Assembly: GCF_900142065.1 (NCBI RefSeq)
Contig: NZ_FSRJ01000005.1
Location: 186,001-250,000 of the forward strand
Direction of reading: 5' to 3'
Source: Agromyces cerinus subsp. cerinus
Lineage (GTDB): Bacteria > Actinomycetota > Actinomycetes > Actinomycetales > Microbacteriaceae
Length of the DNA: 64,000 nt
Made by a program: the position numbers and the translations under genes. Shown one piece after another: positions 52,272-60,304 of the stretch; the stretch's first letter is position 1, and the number at the start of each line of letters is the position of its first letter. The notes under the pieces were generated by a model. That model was not told the DNA's origin. It saw nothing but the letters and a program-made list of their open reading frames with translations, and searched no databases.

Positions 52272-53306
52272 ATGAGAGCGATCGCGTACGCCAAGACCGG
52301 GAACTCGTCCGTACTGCACCTCGTCGAGCGGGAGGCGGCCGAACCGGGCGCCGGAGAGGTGCGCGTGCGCATCGCCGTGTCGGGTGTCAACCCGACCGAT
52401 TGGAAGGCGAGGGCCGGTTCGCGGCCGGGCGTGGCGGCGCCGTTCGCGGAGGTCGTGCCGAACCAGGACGGCGCCGGCATCGTCGACGCCGTCGGCCCCG
52501 GCGTGCCCGGGTTCGCGGTCGGCGACCGGGTCTGGGCCTACCTCGCCGCGCACGAACGGCCGTCCGGCACCGCGCAGCAGTTCGCGGTGCTCTCGGCCGA
52601 GCACGTGGTGGCCCTGCCGGATGCCGCGGGCTTCGACCTCGGCGCCTCCCTCGGCGTTCCCGCCATGACCGCGCACCGCGCGCTCACCGTCTCCGAGGCG
52701 GGTCCGTCGCGACTCGGCCCCGGCGCGCTCGACGGCCGCACGGTGCTCATCGCCGGCGGCGCGGGCGCCGTCGGGCACGCGGCCATCCAGCTCGCCCGCT
52801 GGTCGGGAGCCACGGTCATCACGACGGTGAGCTCGCCCGAGAAGGCCGCGCTCGCGACCGCGGCCGGAGCCCACCACGTCGTGAACTACCGCACCGACGA
52901 CGCTGCGGCCGCGATCCGCGCCATCGCCCCGCACGGCGTCGACCAGGTCGTCGAGGTCTCGCCCGCCCGCAACGCCGGGCTCAACGCGAGCGTCATCGCG
53001 AACCACGGGTCGATCGCCGTGTACGCGACCGACGGCGGCGCCGAGATGACCCTCGACGTGCGCCGGCACTTCGCGCTCAACGTGCGGTACCAGTTCCTGC
53101 TGCTCTACACCGTCGGCCAGGACGCCCTCTCGGCCGCCGCCGAGGACATCGGCCGTGCACTCGTCGACGGCGCACTGCCCGTCGGCGAGGGCGCCGGCCT
53201 GCCGATCACCCGCTTCCCACTCGAGCGCACGGCCGCGGCGCACGACGCCGTCGAGGCCGGCACCGTCGGCAAGGTGCTCATCGACGTCGACCCCGACATC
53301 GCCTGA
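52272..53306 (+). CDS. NADPH:quinone oxidoreductase family protein
   Basis: The 344-residue protein is a zinc-free medium-chain reductase. It has the GroES-like domain (GEVRVRIAVSGVNPTDWKARAG, PNQDGAGIVDAVGPGVPGFAVGDRVWAYL) and the nucleotide-binding motif VLIAGGAGAVGHAAIQLARWSGATVITT (about residues 157-184), typical of quinone oxidoreductases. The GVNPTDWK box marks the quinone-reductase branch. It probably uses NADPH to reduce quinones or alpha,beta-unsaturated carbonyls. It shows only weak similarity to the 46879-47925 gene, so recent duplication is unlikely. The start ATG is 92 bases after the hydrolase stop. Confidence 0.9.
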   Translation: MRAIAYAKTGNSSVLHLVEREAAEPGAGEVRVRIAVSGVNPTDWKARAGSRPGVAAPFAEVVPNQDGAGIVDAVGPGVPGFAVGDRVWAYLAAHERPSGTAQQFAVLSAEHVVALPDAAGFDLGASLGVPAMTAHRALTVSEAGPSRLGPGALDGRTVLIAGGAGAVGHAAIQLARWSGATVITTVSSPEKAALATAAGAHHVVNYRTDDAAAAIRAIAPHGVDQVVEVSPARNAGLNASVIANHGSIAVYATDGGAEMTLDVRRHFALNVRYQFLLLYTVGQDALSAAAEDIGRALVDGALPVGEGAGLPITRFPLERTAAAHDAVEAGTVGKVLIDVDPDIA

Positions 53307-53328
53307 TCCCTCCCCGGGCGAGCGACGC

Positions 53329-53964
53329 TCAGCCGAGCAGGTGCGACAGCTGCTCGACGACGAGCACCACGGCGAGCACGACCATCGCGGCGCCCGAGAT
53401 GCGGGAGACGAGTCGCATGGCCGACGGCCGGGCACGCAGCACCGTGCGGGCGCCCATGCCGACGACGAGGTAGACGAGCGCGCAACTGCCGACGAAGATG
53501 AGGCCGAGCACGGCCAGCTGCACCGGGATCGGCCAGGCGCCCGCGGCATCCGTGAACTGCGGCAGCAGCACGACCAGCACGAGCAGCCCCTTCGGGTTCA
53601 GGCCGCTGACGCCGGCGCCCTGCACGAGGCGCAGCCACGGCCGCGTCTCCGCTCCCCCGCCGGGGGCTGCGCCCGCGACCGGCCCGGGCGGCTCGATCAG
53701 CACGCGAATGCCGAGATACGCCAGGTACGCCGCGGCGGCGAAGGTGAGGCCGCTCAGCACCCACGGCATCGCCGCCACGGCCGCGCCGACGCCCACGGCC
53801 ACCGCGGCCACCGCGGCGAGATAGCCGATGAGGATTCCGGAGAGCGCGGGCAGGATGCTGCGGTCGCGCAGCCCCGAAGCGATGATGTACGCCCAGTCGG
53901 GGCCCGGCACGAGCACCATGAACGTCATCATCGCCCAGCAGGCGAGCAGCAGTTGGGTGTTCAC
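53329..53964 (-). CDS. LysE family amino acid exporter
   Basis: The 211-residue protein has six predicted transmembrane helices and the LysE/RhtB signatures: FMVLVPGPDWAYIIASGLRDRSILPALSGILIGY at the N-terminus and GVSGLNPKGLLVLVVLLPQF in the middle. This family exports amino acids or small metabolites. The GTG start at 53964 is preceded by GGGAGG; a longer frame upstream has no family content. The divergent Lrp/AsnC regulator 102 bases away is the usual partner, sensing intracellular amino acid and activating the exporter. The transported amino acid is not known. Confidence 0.9.
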   Translation of the reverse strand: MNTQLLLACWAMMTFMVLVPGPDWAYIIASGLRDRSILPALSGILIGYLAAVAAVAVGVGAAVAAMPWVLSGLTFAAAAYLAYLGIRVLIEPPGPVAGAAPGGGAETRPWLRLVQGAGVSGLNPKGLLVLVVLLPQFTDAAGAWPIPVQLAVLGLIFVGSCALVYLVVGMGARTVLRARPSAMRLVSRISGAAMVVLAVVLVVEQLSHLLG

Positions 53965-54066
53965 GCTGGCCTCCCTTCGACGGATAGGACGAAGGTAGGC
54001 GAGAACCGCGAGCAGCCGCTGCCGCATTCACCCCCGATCAGGTGGCCACGTGGAAGAATCCACTCC

Positions 54067-54519
54067 ATGGACGCCATCGATCGGAGAATCCTTGCCGAAC
54101 TGCAGCAGGACGGCCGGCTGAGCCTCACCGACCTCGCCGCGCGCGTGCAGCTGAGCATGTCGCCGACCCACCGGCGGCTCCACGCGCTCGAGGCATCCGG
54201 AGCCATCAGCGGCTATCGCGCCGTGATCGATCCCGAGGTGGTCGGGCTCGGCTTCGGGGCGCTCGTGTTCGTCACGATGGATCAGGCGAACCGGGCGACG
54301 ATCCCCGCGTTCGATGCCGCCGTCGCCGAGATCCCCGAGGTGATCCAGGCCCTCCGGCTCTTCGGCGACCCCGACTACCTGTTGCGCGTCGCCGTACCCG
54401 ACCTGCCCGCGTACCAACGACTGTGGGACGAGCGGCTCTCGGCGCTGCCGGGCGTGCGCCGAGTCGAGTCGACGCTCGTCATGAAGACGATCGTCGACGA
54501 TCGGCCGCTGCCGATCTGA
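54067..54519 (+). CDS. Lrp/AsnC family transcriptional regulator
   Basis: The 150-residue protein has an N-terminal HTH (residues 2-50, DAIDRRILAELQQDGRLSLTDLAARVQLSMSPTHRRLHALEASGAI) and a C-terminal AsnC effector domain (about 65-145, with the GDPDYLLRVAVPDLPAYQRL signature). It lies divergent from the LysE exporter and is the probable regulator of it, a common actinobacterial arrangement. Family effectors are amino acids. Within the 102-base spacer I see no clear palindrome. Confidence 0.9.
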   Translation: MDAIDRRILAELQQDGRLSLTDLAARVQLSMSPTHRRLHALEASGAISGYRAVIDPEVVGLGFGALVFVTMDQANRATIPAFDAAVAEIPEVIQALRLFGDPDYLLRVAVPDLPAYQRLWDERLSALPGVRRVESTLVMKTIVDDRPLPI

Positions 54520-54597
54520 GGAGGCGGACCCTCGACGGCGTCGGGAGGTCGGCGTACCGTGGCCCGCGAAGCGAACGCCCGAACGAGGAGGTTCCCG

Positions 54598-55065
54598 ATG
54601 GCCGAGCTCTCACCTGTCCAGCCGTGCCTGTGGTTCGCCGACCAGGCGCGCGAGGCGATGACGTACTACGTCGACGTCTTCCCGAACTCGCACATCACCC
54701 GCATCGACGAGTACCCCGACGAGTCGCTCGACGAGCACTTCGCGGGCATGACGGGCAAGGTGCTGAGCGGCGCGTTCACCCTGAACGGCATCGACTTCGT
54801 CTGCCTCGACGGCGGCCCGCTCTTCGTCTTCAACGAGTCGATCTCGTTCGTCGTCTCGTGCGCCGACCAGGCCGAGATCGACTACTACTGGTCGAAGCTC
54901 TCGCACGTGCCCGAGTCGGAGCAGTGCGGCTGGTGCAAGGACCGCTTCGGCGTCAGCTGGCAGGTCATCCCCGCGAACATGGGCGAGCTGACCCGGCGGC
55001 CCGAGCAGATCCAGGTGATGATGGCCCAGAAGAAGGTCGTGATCGCCGAACTCGAGAACGCCTGA
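54598..55065 (+). CDS. VOC family protein (PhnB-like)
   Basis: The 155-residue protein belongs to the vicinal oxygen chelate superfamily of the PhnB/3-demethylubiquinone-methyltransferase-like type: QPCLWFADQAREAMTYYVDVFPNSHITRID at the N-terminus and the later SWQVIPANMGELTRRP strand. The repeated beta-alpha-beta-beta-beta units and the late DRFGVSWQV motif match. The metal ligands of true glyoxalases are not all visible, so enzymatic function is uncertain. The ATG at 54598 follows a GAGGAGG site. Confidence 0.86.
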   Translation: MAELSPVQPCLWFADQAREAMTYYVDVFPNSHITRIDEYPDESLDEHFAGMTGKVLSGAFTLNGIDFVCLDGGPLFVFNESISFVVSCADQAEIDYYWSKLSHVPESEQCGWCKDRFGVSWQVIPANMGELTRRPEQIQVMMAQKKVVIAELENA

Positions 55066-55089
55066 GACGACGGATGCCGCGGCGCGCCG

Positions 55090-55527
55090 TCACCGGGCGG
55101 CCGTGGCCTCACCGGGTGGGTCGGCGACCTCGCTCGAACGAGTCAGCACGAGCGCCGCGGGGAACCGTCCGACCACCGCCCGGAGCGCCGGCCTCGACAG
55201 CGCCGCCGCCTCCGTCGGCTCGACGATTCGGGGCGCGGTCGCCCGATGGTCTCGACCCTTCCACCTGATGGTGGCCCCACCGGCGGCGAGCACGTTGCGG
55301 GCCCAGTTGGTCTTCGCACCCCACGGCAGGCCGATGAGGAAGACGCCCTCCGACACCGTCGGCACGAGCGCGATGGGCGTCGCGTAGGCGGTGCCGCTGC
55401 GGCGGCCGTGGTGGTGGATGATCGCCCAGAGGGGCACCCACCGGCGCCCGGCCAGTGCTCGGGCGACCGGCTCGCTCGTCCGCACGGCCCATCGTGGCGG
55501 GCCCTGCTTGCGGTCGGAGTCGCTCAT
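55090..55527 (-). CDS. Deazaflavin (F420)-type nitroreductase family protein
   Basis: The protein of 145-146 residues belongs to the split-barrel family of F420-dependent nitroreductases, to which mycobacterial Ddn belongs: IHHHGRRSGTAYATPIALVPTVSEGVFLIGLPWGAKTNWARNVLAAGGATIRWKGRDHRA matches the family core. Members reduce nitroimidazoles, quinones or other acceptors using F420H2, though not all bind F420. Adjacent GTG (55530) and ATG (55527) codons are both possible starts. It is convergent with the VOC gene. Confidence 0.86.
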   Translation of the reverse strand: MSDSDRKQGPPRWAVRTSEPVARALAGRRWVPLWAIIHHHGRRSGTAYATPIALVPTVSEGVFLIGLPWGAKTNWARNVLAAGGATIRWKGRDHRATAPRIVEPTEAAALSRPALRAVVGRFPAALVLTRSSEVADPPGEATAAR

Positions 55528-55593
55528 CACTCCAGCATCCGCCCTCCGGGCGGATTCCGCACCGGCGACCTCCTGCCTGAGACCTCGCCGAGA

Positions 55594-56685
55594 TCAGGCC
55601 GACGCGACGAGGGTCCGCCAGTCGCTCGCTCGTGCATCGATCGGGGAGCCGTTCGCGACGCGGGCCGTGCGCGCAGCCGGGTCGAGCTGCACGGTCGCGA
55701 GGGTCGCCCAGCGCTCGCCGAAGGGCAGTGTCAGGTCGGGGCGGTGGCACAGGAGCGGCTGCCCGGGGTCGGAGTAGAGGAACGCGAGCAGCTCATCGTC
55801 GGTGCGCGGCTCGGGGTAGTCGGCGAGGCGGCTCGCGATGAGGTCGAAACGCTCGCCGGAGTCGGGCTGGTAGATCTCGGTCTTCTCATCGGCCTGCGCC
55901 TCGCGGCTCAGGAAGTGGTTGGTGCGCACGACCACGCCGTCGACGGGTTCGACCACGAACACCCCGATCGGCGTGATGTCGGTCGTGACGACGCGCTCGG
56001 CGTCGAGCAGGGTGAACGAGCTCGAGGCGCTGCGGGGCGCATCGCGCACGAGCTCGACCGCCTCTTCCACCGAGGCCGCCTCCTCGAGCACGGTCGCCGA
56101 CAGCACGTGCACCGGCACACCGCCGGCGCCGTCGGTGCGGTGCCCCAGGATGTTGAAGTGCAGCGCGAGTCCGGCACTGTTCACACCGATCTTGCCGAGC
56201 ATCCCGTGCTCGGTGAGGCCGGCGAAGTCGTAGCGGCCGCCTCGCGTCTCGTGGGTGTGCCATTCGCCGTCGAGCTGGTGATGCCAGTCCCACGTCTGCA
56301 ACCCGAAGGTGCGCACGGTGCCGTCGCCGAGCTCCACCCGGCGCCCGATCGTCGAGCATTCGCCCGGAGCCGCGCCGACACCCTGCGAGAGGATCTCGGT
56401 GCGGGCGTTCAGCGCGTAGACGTGCCACGGTTCGACGGCCGCGCCGGCGGCGATGCCGTCCATCTCGGCGAGGCGGTCGGGGCGCCACTCGGCGACGGCG
56501 TCGGCGCAGCGCATCGCGAGCTCGCGCACTTCGGCCTCATCGAGCTCGTACTTCGCGAAGAGCTCGAGATACGTCCGCAGTCCTGCGGGCAGGGCGGCGC
56601 TGAGCTGCAGGCCCCGCTCACGACCGCGTTCGAGTGGGTCGCTGCCGTTCGCGACGACGTGCAGGCGGTCGGTGATGCTGTGCAA
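55594..56685 (-). CDS. C45 autoproteolytic acyltransferase/hydrolase (penicillin acyltransferase-like)
   Basis: The protein of about 363 residues is an N-terminal nucleophile hydrolase of the acyl-CoA:6-aminopenicillanic acid acyltransferase family (C45). The helical pro-region ends before the ECSTIG motif, with the presumed catalytic cysteine at C110 becoming the mature N-terminus after self-cleavage. Downstream motifs GQTWDWHHQ-type (LQTWDWHHQ), GKIGVNSAGLALHFN and RTNHF are typical. A TTG codon at 56685 with an AAGGAA site is the best start; no ATG or GTG is near. It follows the ABC importer genes by 61 bases on the same strand, suggesting that it cleaves or transfers an acyl group on imported amides. 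Confidence 0.82.
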   Translation of the reverse strand: MHSITDRLHVVANGSDPLERGRERGLQLSAALPAGLRTYLELFAKYELDEAEVRELAMRCADAVAEWRPDRLAEMDGIAAGAAVEPWHVYALNARTEILSQGVGAAPGECSTIGRRVELGDGTVRTFGLQTWDWHHQLDGEWHTHETRGGRYDFAGLTEHGMLGKIGVNSAGLALHFNILGHRTDGAGGVPVHVLSATVLEEAASVEEAVELVRDAPRSASSSFTLLDAERVVTTDITPIGVFVVEPVDGVVVRTNHFLSREAQADEKTEIYQPDSGERFDLIASRLADYPEPRTDDELLAFLYSDPGQPLLCHRPDLTLPFGERWATLATVQLDPAARTARVANGSPIDARASDWRTLVASA

Positions 56686-56746
56686 TGGATCGTTCCTTCG
56701 GATGTGCGTGGTTCGGCGGCACGACGGTGCGCCCGTCGGCCGGGTT

Positions 56747-57574
56747 TCAGATCTGCTGGGCGAGCTCTTCGATGACCCCGCGGCGCGGGACCCAGCCCGG
56801 CCGGGGCGCGCACTCGAGCAGCAGCCGGGTGTAGGGATGCGCGGGGCGGTCGAGGATCTCGTCGACCGTGCCCCGCTCGACGATGCGCCCACGGCGCATG
56901 ACGATGACGTCGTCGGCGACGGCGCGCACCACGGAGAGGTCGTGGGTGATGAACAGGTAGGTGAGGCCCTTCTCCTCCCGAAGGCGATCGAGCAGGTCGA
57001 GCACCTGCGCCTGCACCGAGACGTCGAGTGCGGAGACGGCCTCGTCGAGCACGATGATCTCGGGCTCGGCCGCGAGGGCGCGCGCGATCGCCACCCGCTG
57101 CTTCTGGCCGCCTGAGAGCGCCGTGGGCCTCGCATCGGCGTGGCGCTCGGTGAGGCCGACCTCGGCGAACAGTTCGAGCACGCGAGCCCGGCGCTCGGCG
57201 CGGTCGAGGTCGGGTCGGTGCACGCGCAGCATCTCGTCGATGGTGGCGGCGACCGGCAGCGACCGGTTCAGCGAGCCCTGCGGGTCCTGGAAGACCATCT
57301 GCACGAGCTTGGCGCGGGCCCGCAGGCGTGATCTCGACGTGGTCGGCCTGACCTCGGCGCCGTCGATGCGAACCTCGCCGGCATCGGCGGACTCGAGCCC
57401 GACGATGACACGGGCCAGCGTCGACTTGCCCGACCCCGACTCGCCGACGACGGCGAGGCACGTGCCCCGACGCACCCCGCACGAGACGTCGTCGAGCGCA
57501 GTGACACTCGATCGACGACCGAGATGGAAGGTGCGGCGCAGGCCTACCGCTTCGAGGATGAGATCTGCGCTCAT
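56747..57574 (-). CDS. ABC importer ATPase (DppF/OppF type)
   Basis: The 275-residue ATPase carries Walker [10 protein letters not shown] (about residues 45-53), signature LSGGQKQR, Walker [13 protein letters not shown] and the peptide-family tail [12 protein letters not shown]. Its ATG overlaps the OppD-type stop codon (ATGA). It forms the second ATPase of the five-gene importer 56747-61948. Unlike the MurNAc importer, here the two ATPases remain separate proteins. Confidence 0.93.
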   Translation of the reverse strand: MSADLILEAVGLRRTFHLGRRSSVTALDDVSCGVRRGTCLAVVGESGSGKSTLARVIVGLESADAGEVRIDGAEVRPTTSRSRLRARAKLVQMVFQDPQGSLNRSLPVAATIDEMLRVHRPDLDRAERRARVLELFAEVGLTERHADARPTALSGGQKQRVAIARALAAEPEIIVLDEAVSALDVSVQAQVLDLLDRLREEKGLTYLFITHDLSVVRAVADDVIVMRRGRIVERGTVDEILDRPAHPYTRLLLECAPRPGWVPRRGVIEELAQQI

Positions 57575-58401
57575 ACGTCGGTCTCCGTTCCGTTCGGCAG
57601 TACTGGCGCACGCCCCTCCGGGTGCAGCAGCGGCCTCGCGGCCATCAATGCGCGCGTGTAGTCGGTCTTCGGCCGATCGCGGATCTCCTCCGGGGTTCCG
57701 ATCTCGAGGATCGCACCGTCCTTCATGACCGCGAGCCGGTCGCAGATCGCGGCCGCGAGATCGAGGTCGTGCGAGACGAAGATCATCGAGAGTCCGTGCT
57801 CGCGTCGCTTCTCGTCGAGGATCGCGACGACCTCGGCCTGCGTCGTGACGTCGAGCGCCGTGGTGGGCTCGTCGGCGAGCAGCAGCCGGGGTTCGCCCGA
57901 GATGGCGCCGGCGATCACGACGCGCTGCAGCAAGCCGCCCGACAGCTGGTGCGGGTAGGAGCGCAGCACCCGCTCCGTGTCGGTGATGCCCACCTGCCGC
58001 AGCAGCCCGGCGGCGCGCGCCTTCGCCTCCGCCTTGGGGATGCCCCGCGCATCGGCCATTCCCTCGATGAGGAACCGTTCGACGTGGAGCACCGGGTTGA
58101 GCGCGCCGTGCGGGTTCTGCGCGATGAGGGCGAGTTCGTTGGCACGGACCTTCCGCAGCTGCTCGCCGCTCGCGGCGAGCAGGTCGGTTCCGCCGAGTTC
58201 GATCGAGCCGCCGACCTTCGAGCCCGGCGGTTCGATGCCGAGAATGCACTTCAGCGTCATCGACTTGCCCGAGCCCGACTCGCCGACGAGGCCGAGCGCT
58301 TCGCCCTGGCCGAGCGAGAACGAGTTCCCTCGCAGGATCTCGGTCTCCTGGCCCGTGTCGGGGTCGGTGACGGCGAGCGTCAGCCCTTCGACGTTCAGCA
58401 T
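57571..58401 (-). CDS. ABC importer ATPase (DppD/OppD type)
   Basis: The 276-residue ATPase has Walker [10 protein letters not shown], signature QLSGGLLQR and Walker [13 protein letters not shown], plus the C-terminal [12 protein letters not shown] tail of the peptide-transporter ATPase family. The start ATG shares one base with the upstream permease stop (TGATG) and its stop overlaps the OppF-type start by ATGA, so all ATPase and permease genes of this importer are translationally coupled. The serine of the signature is retained, giving a catalytically normal ATPase. Confidence 0.93.
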   Translation of the reverse strand: MLNVEGLTLAVTDPDTGQETEILRGNSFSLGQGEALGLVGESGSGKSMTLKCILGIEPPGSKVGGSIELGGTDLLAASGEQLRKVRANELALIAQNPHGALNPVLHVERFLIEGMADARGIPKAEAKARAAGLLRQVGITDTERVLRSYPHQLSGGLLQRVVIAGAISGEPRLLLADEPTTALDVTTQAEVVAILDEKRREHGLSMIFVSHDLDLAAAICDRLAVMKDGAILEIGTPEEIRDRPKTDYTRALMAARPLLHPEGRAPVLPNGTETDV

Positions 58402-59333
58402 CAGCGCGTCCTTCCCGCAGCGCGGCGTCCGCCGAGCTGCTCGCCGACGTAGCCGAGTGCGGCCACGGTGATCACGATCGCGAGCCCCGCGAAGACGCTC
58501 TGCTCCCAGTACCCCTGCAGGAGCGAGGCCTGCCCGTTCGAGACCATGAGGCCCCAGTCGGGCGTCGGCGGCTGCACGCCGAGTCCGAGGAAGGAGAGTG
58601 CGGCGAGGTCGATCATCGCGTAGCCGAAGTTGATCGTCATGCCCGTGAAGATCTGCGTGCGCACGTTCGGCAGGATGTGGCGCACGGTGATGAGGAAGCC
58701 CGAGATGCCCTGCAGCTGCGCCGATGCGACGTAGGGCAGGTTCCGTTCCCGCAACGCGACCGATCGGATGACGCGGGCCGAGTAGGGCGTGAAGCCGATC
58801 GCGAGCGCGATCGAGGCGGTGAGGAGCGAGGGTCCGAAGATCGCGACCGCGAGGATCGCGAGCAGCATGTTCGGGAACGCGAAGAGGATGTCGAGGATGC
58901 GTCCGATGAACGCGTCGACCCGGCCGCCGAACCACACCGCGGTGAGCGCGAGCGTCACGGCCGCAGCGGCGGCCACGAGCACGACGACCGTCGGACCGAT
59001 GAGGCTCGTGCGCGCTCCCCAGATGATGCGCGAGAAGATGTCGCGACCCGACTGGTCGGTGCCGAACCAGTGCTCGGGGCTCGGCGGCAGGTGCCGGTCG
59101 ACGACCGAGCCCGCGTACGGGTCGTACGGCGCGATGAGCGGCGCGAAGATCGTGGTGAGCACCACGACCGCGAGCACCCCGACGCAGACGAGGCCGAGCG
59201 TCCCGAGGCGCCGGCGCATGCGGTTCCAGCCCGAGACCGGGCCCTCGAGGCGCTGCCGGCGCACCGCCTGCACCGAGACGGTGTCCTGACCGACGGTGTT
59301 CACCGGCGGCTCCATGCTGGTCTGCCGACTCAT
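58401..59333 (-). CDS. ABC importer permease (DppC/OppC type)
   Basis: The 310-residue permease has about six helices, the DppC motif HWFGTDQSGRDIFSRIIWGAR (about residues 88-108) and the EAA loop YVASAQLQGISGFLITVRHILPN. It pairs with the DppB-type permease by an ATGA overlap. The operon is headed by the lipoprotein at 60305-61948 and is controlled by the divergent LacI gene. Confidence 0.92.
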   Translation of the reverse strand: MSRQTSMEPPVNTVGQDTVSVQAVRRQRLEGPVSGWNRMRRRLGTLGLVCVGVLAVVVLTTIFAPLIAPYDPYAGSVVDRHLPPSPEHWFGTDQSGRDIFSRIIWGARTSLIGPTVVVLVAAAAAVTLALTAVWFGGRVDAFIGRILDILFAFPNMLLAILAVAIFGPSLLTASIALAIGFTPYSARVIRSVALRERNLPYVASAQLQGISGFLITVRHILPNVRTQIFTGMTINFGYAMIDLAALSFLGLGVQPPTPDWGLMVSNGQASLLQGYWEQSVFAGLAIVITVAALGYVGEQLGGRRAAGRTR

Positions 59334-60277
59334 GCCGACACCTCCCTGGCCAGACGCACGCGCGGATCGATGACGGCGTAGAGCAGGTCCACGATGAGAT
59401 TGATGAGGCCGAACGCGAGCACCATGATGAGTGCGATCGCCTGCACGACGGCGAAGTCCTTCTTCTGCACCGAGTTCACGAGCAGTGATCCGATCCCGTC
59501 GAGGGTGAATGCGTACTCGATCACGAACGCGCTCGCCAGCAGGCCGGCGATGTTGGTGCCGAGCACGGTGGTGACCGGCAGCATCGAGTTGCGGAGCGTA
59601 TGGCGACCGAGCACGATGCGCTTGGGCACACCGCGCGCGATCGCCATGACCACGTGCTCCGAGCCCTGCTCCTCGCGCACGGCGGTGCGGGTGATCCGTG
59701 CGACGACCGCGATGGCCGGGAACGCCAGGGCGATCGCCGGCAGCGTCAGGTGCCAGATGCGGTCCGTGAAGCCCTCCCCCGATCCCGAGACCGGGAACCA
59801 GCCGAGGTTCGACCCGAACACCGCCATCAGCACGAGTGCCGCGAAGAACGTCGGCACGGCGAACCCGAGGTTCGACCCGAACACCACGATCTTCTCGAAG
59901 GCTCCCGAACGCGTCGCCGCGAGCACCCCGAGGCCGACGCCGGCGAACACGATCAGGATCGCCGCGTACGTGGCGAGGAAGAGGGTCGTGGGCAGGCGCG
60001 ACTCGACGAGCGTCGAGACGTCCTGCTGGGTGACGAGCGACCTGCCGAAGTCTCCGTGGAGCACGTCGACCAGCCAGTTCCAGTAGCGGACGAGGAAGGG
60101 ATCATCCAGCCCGTACTGCGCTCGGATGACCTCGAGCACCTCAGGGGTCACGGTGCGGCCCTGGACGAGGAACTGCTCAGGGCTTCCCGGAGCGAGGTAC
60201 ATCCCGCTGAACACGATGAAGCTGGAGACGAGCAGTACCAGCGCGAGCGCGATGATCCGTTTCAGTACGTAGAGCAT
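59330..60277 (-). CDS. ABC importer permease (DppB/OppB type)
   Basis: The 315-residue permease shows the DppB N-terminus (LYVLKRIIALALVLLVSSFIVFSGMYLAPGSPEQF), a long external loop (YGLDDPFLVRYWNWLVDVLHGDFGRSL) and the cytoplasmic coupling loop (RGVPKRIVLGRHTLRNSMLPV). About six helices are predicted. Bases 59802-59822 and 59865-59885 are an exact 21-base repeat encoding FGSNLG twice within one transmembrane region. It starts 27 bases after the lipoprotein gene. Confidence 0.92.
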   Translation of the reverse strand: MLYVLKRIIALALVLLVSSFIVFSGMYLAPGSPEQFLVQGRTVTPEVLEVIRAQYGLDDPFLVRYWNWLVDVLHGDFGRSLVTQQDVSTLVESRLPTTLFLATYAAILIVFAGVGLGVLAATRSGAFEKIVVFGSNLGFAVPTFFAALVLMAVFGSNLGWFPVSGSGEGFTDRIWHLTLPAIALAFPAIAVVARITRTAVREEQGSEHVVMAIARGVPKRIVLGRHTLRNSMLPVTTVLGTNIAGLLASAFVIEYAFTLDGIGSLLVNSVQKKDFAVVQAIALIMVLAFGLINLIVDLLYAVIDPRVRLAREVSA

Positions 60278-60304
60278 GGACGATCCCTTCCCGTGCGCAC
60301 CCGG

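Noticed and set aside
59802..59885. Exact 21-base direct repeat inside the DppB-type permease
   Set aside because: Both copies encode FGSNLG within normal helices and the protein length is normal, so it is a local coincidence or minor duplication, not a mobile element.
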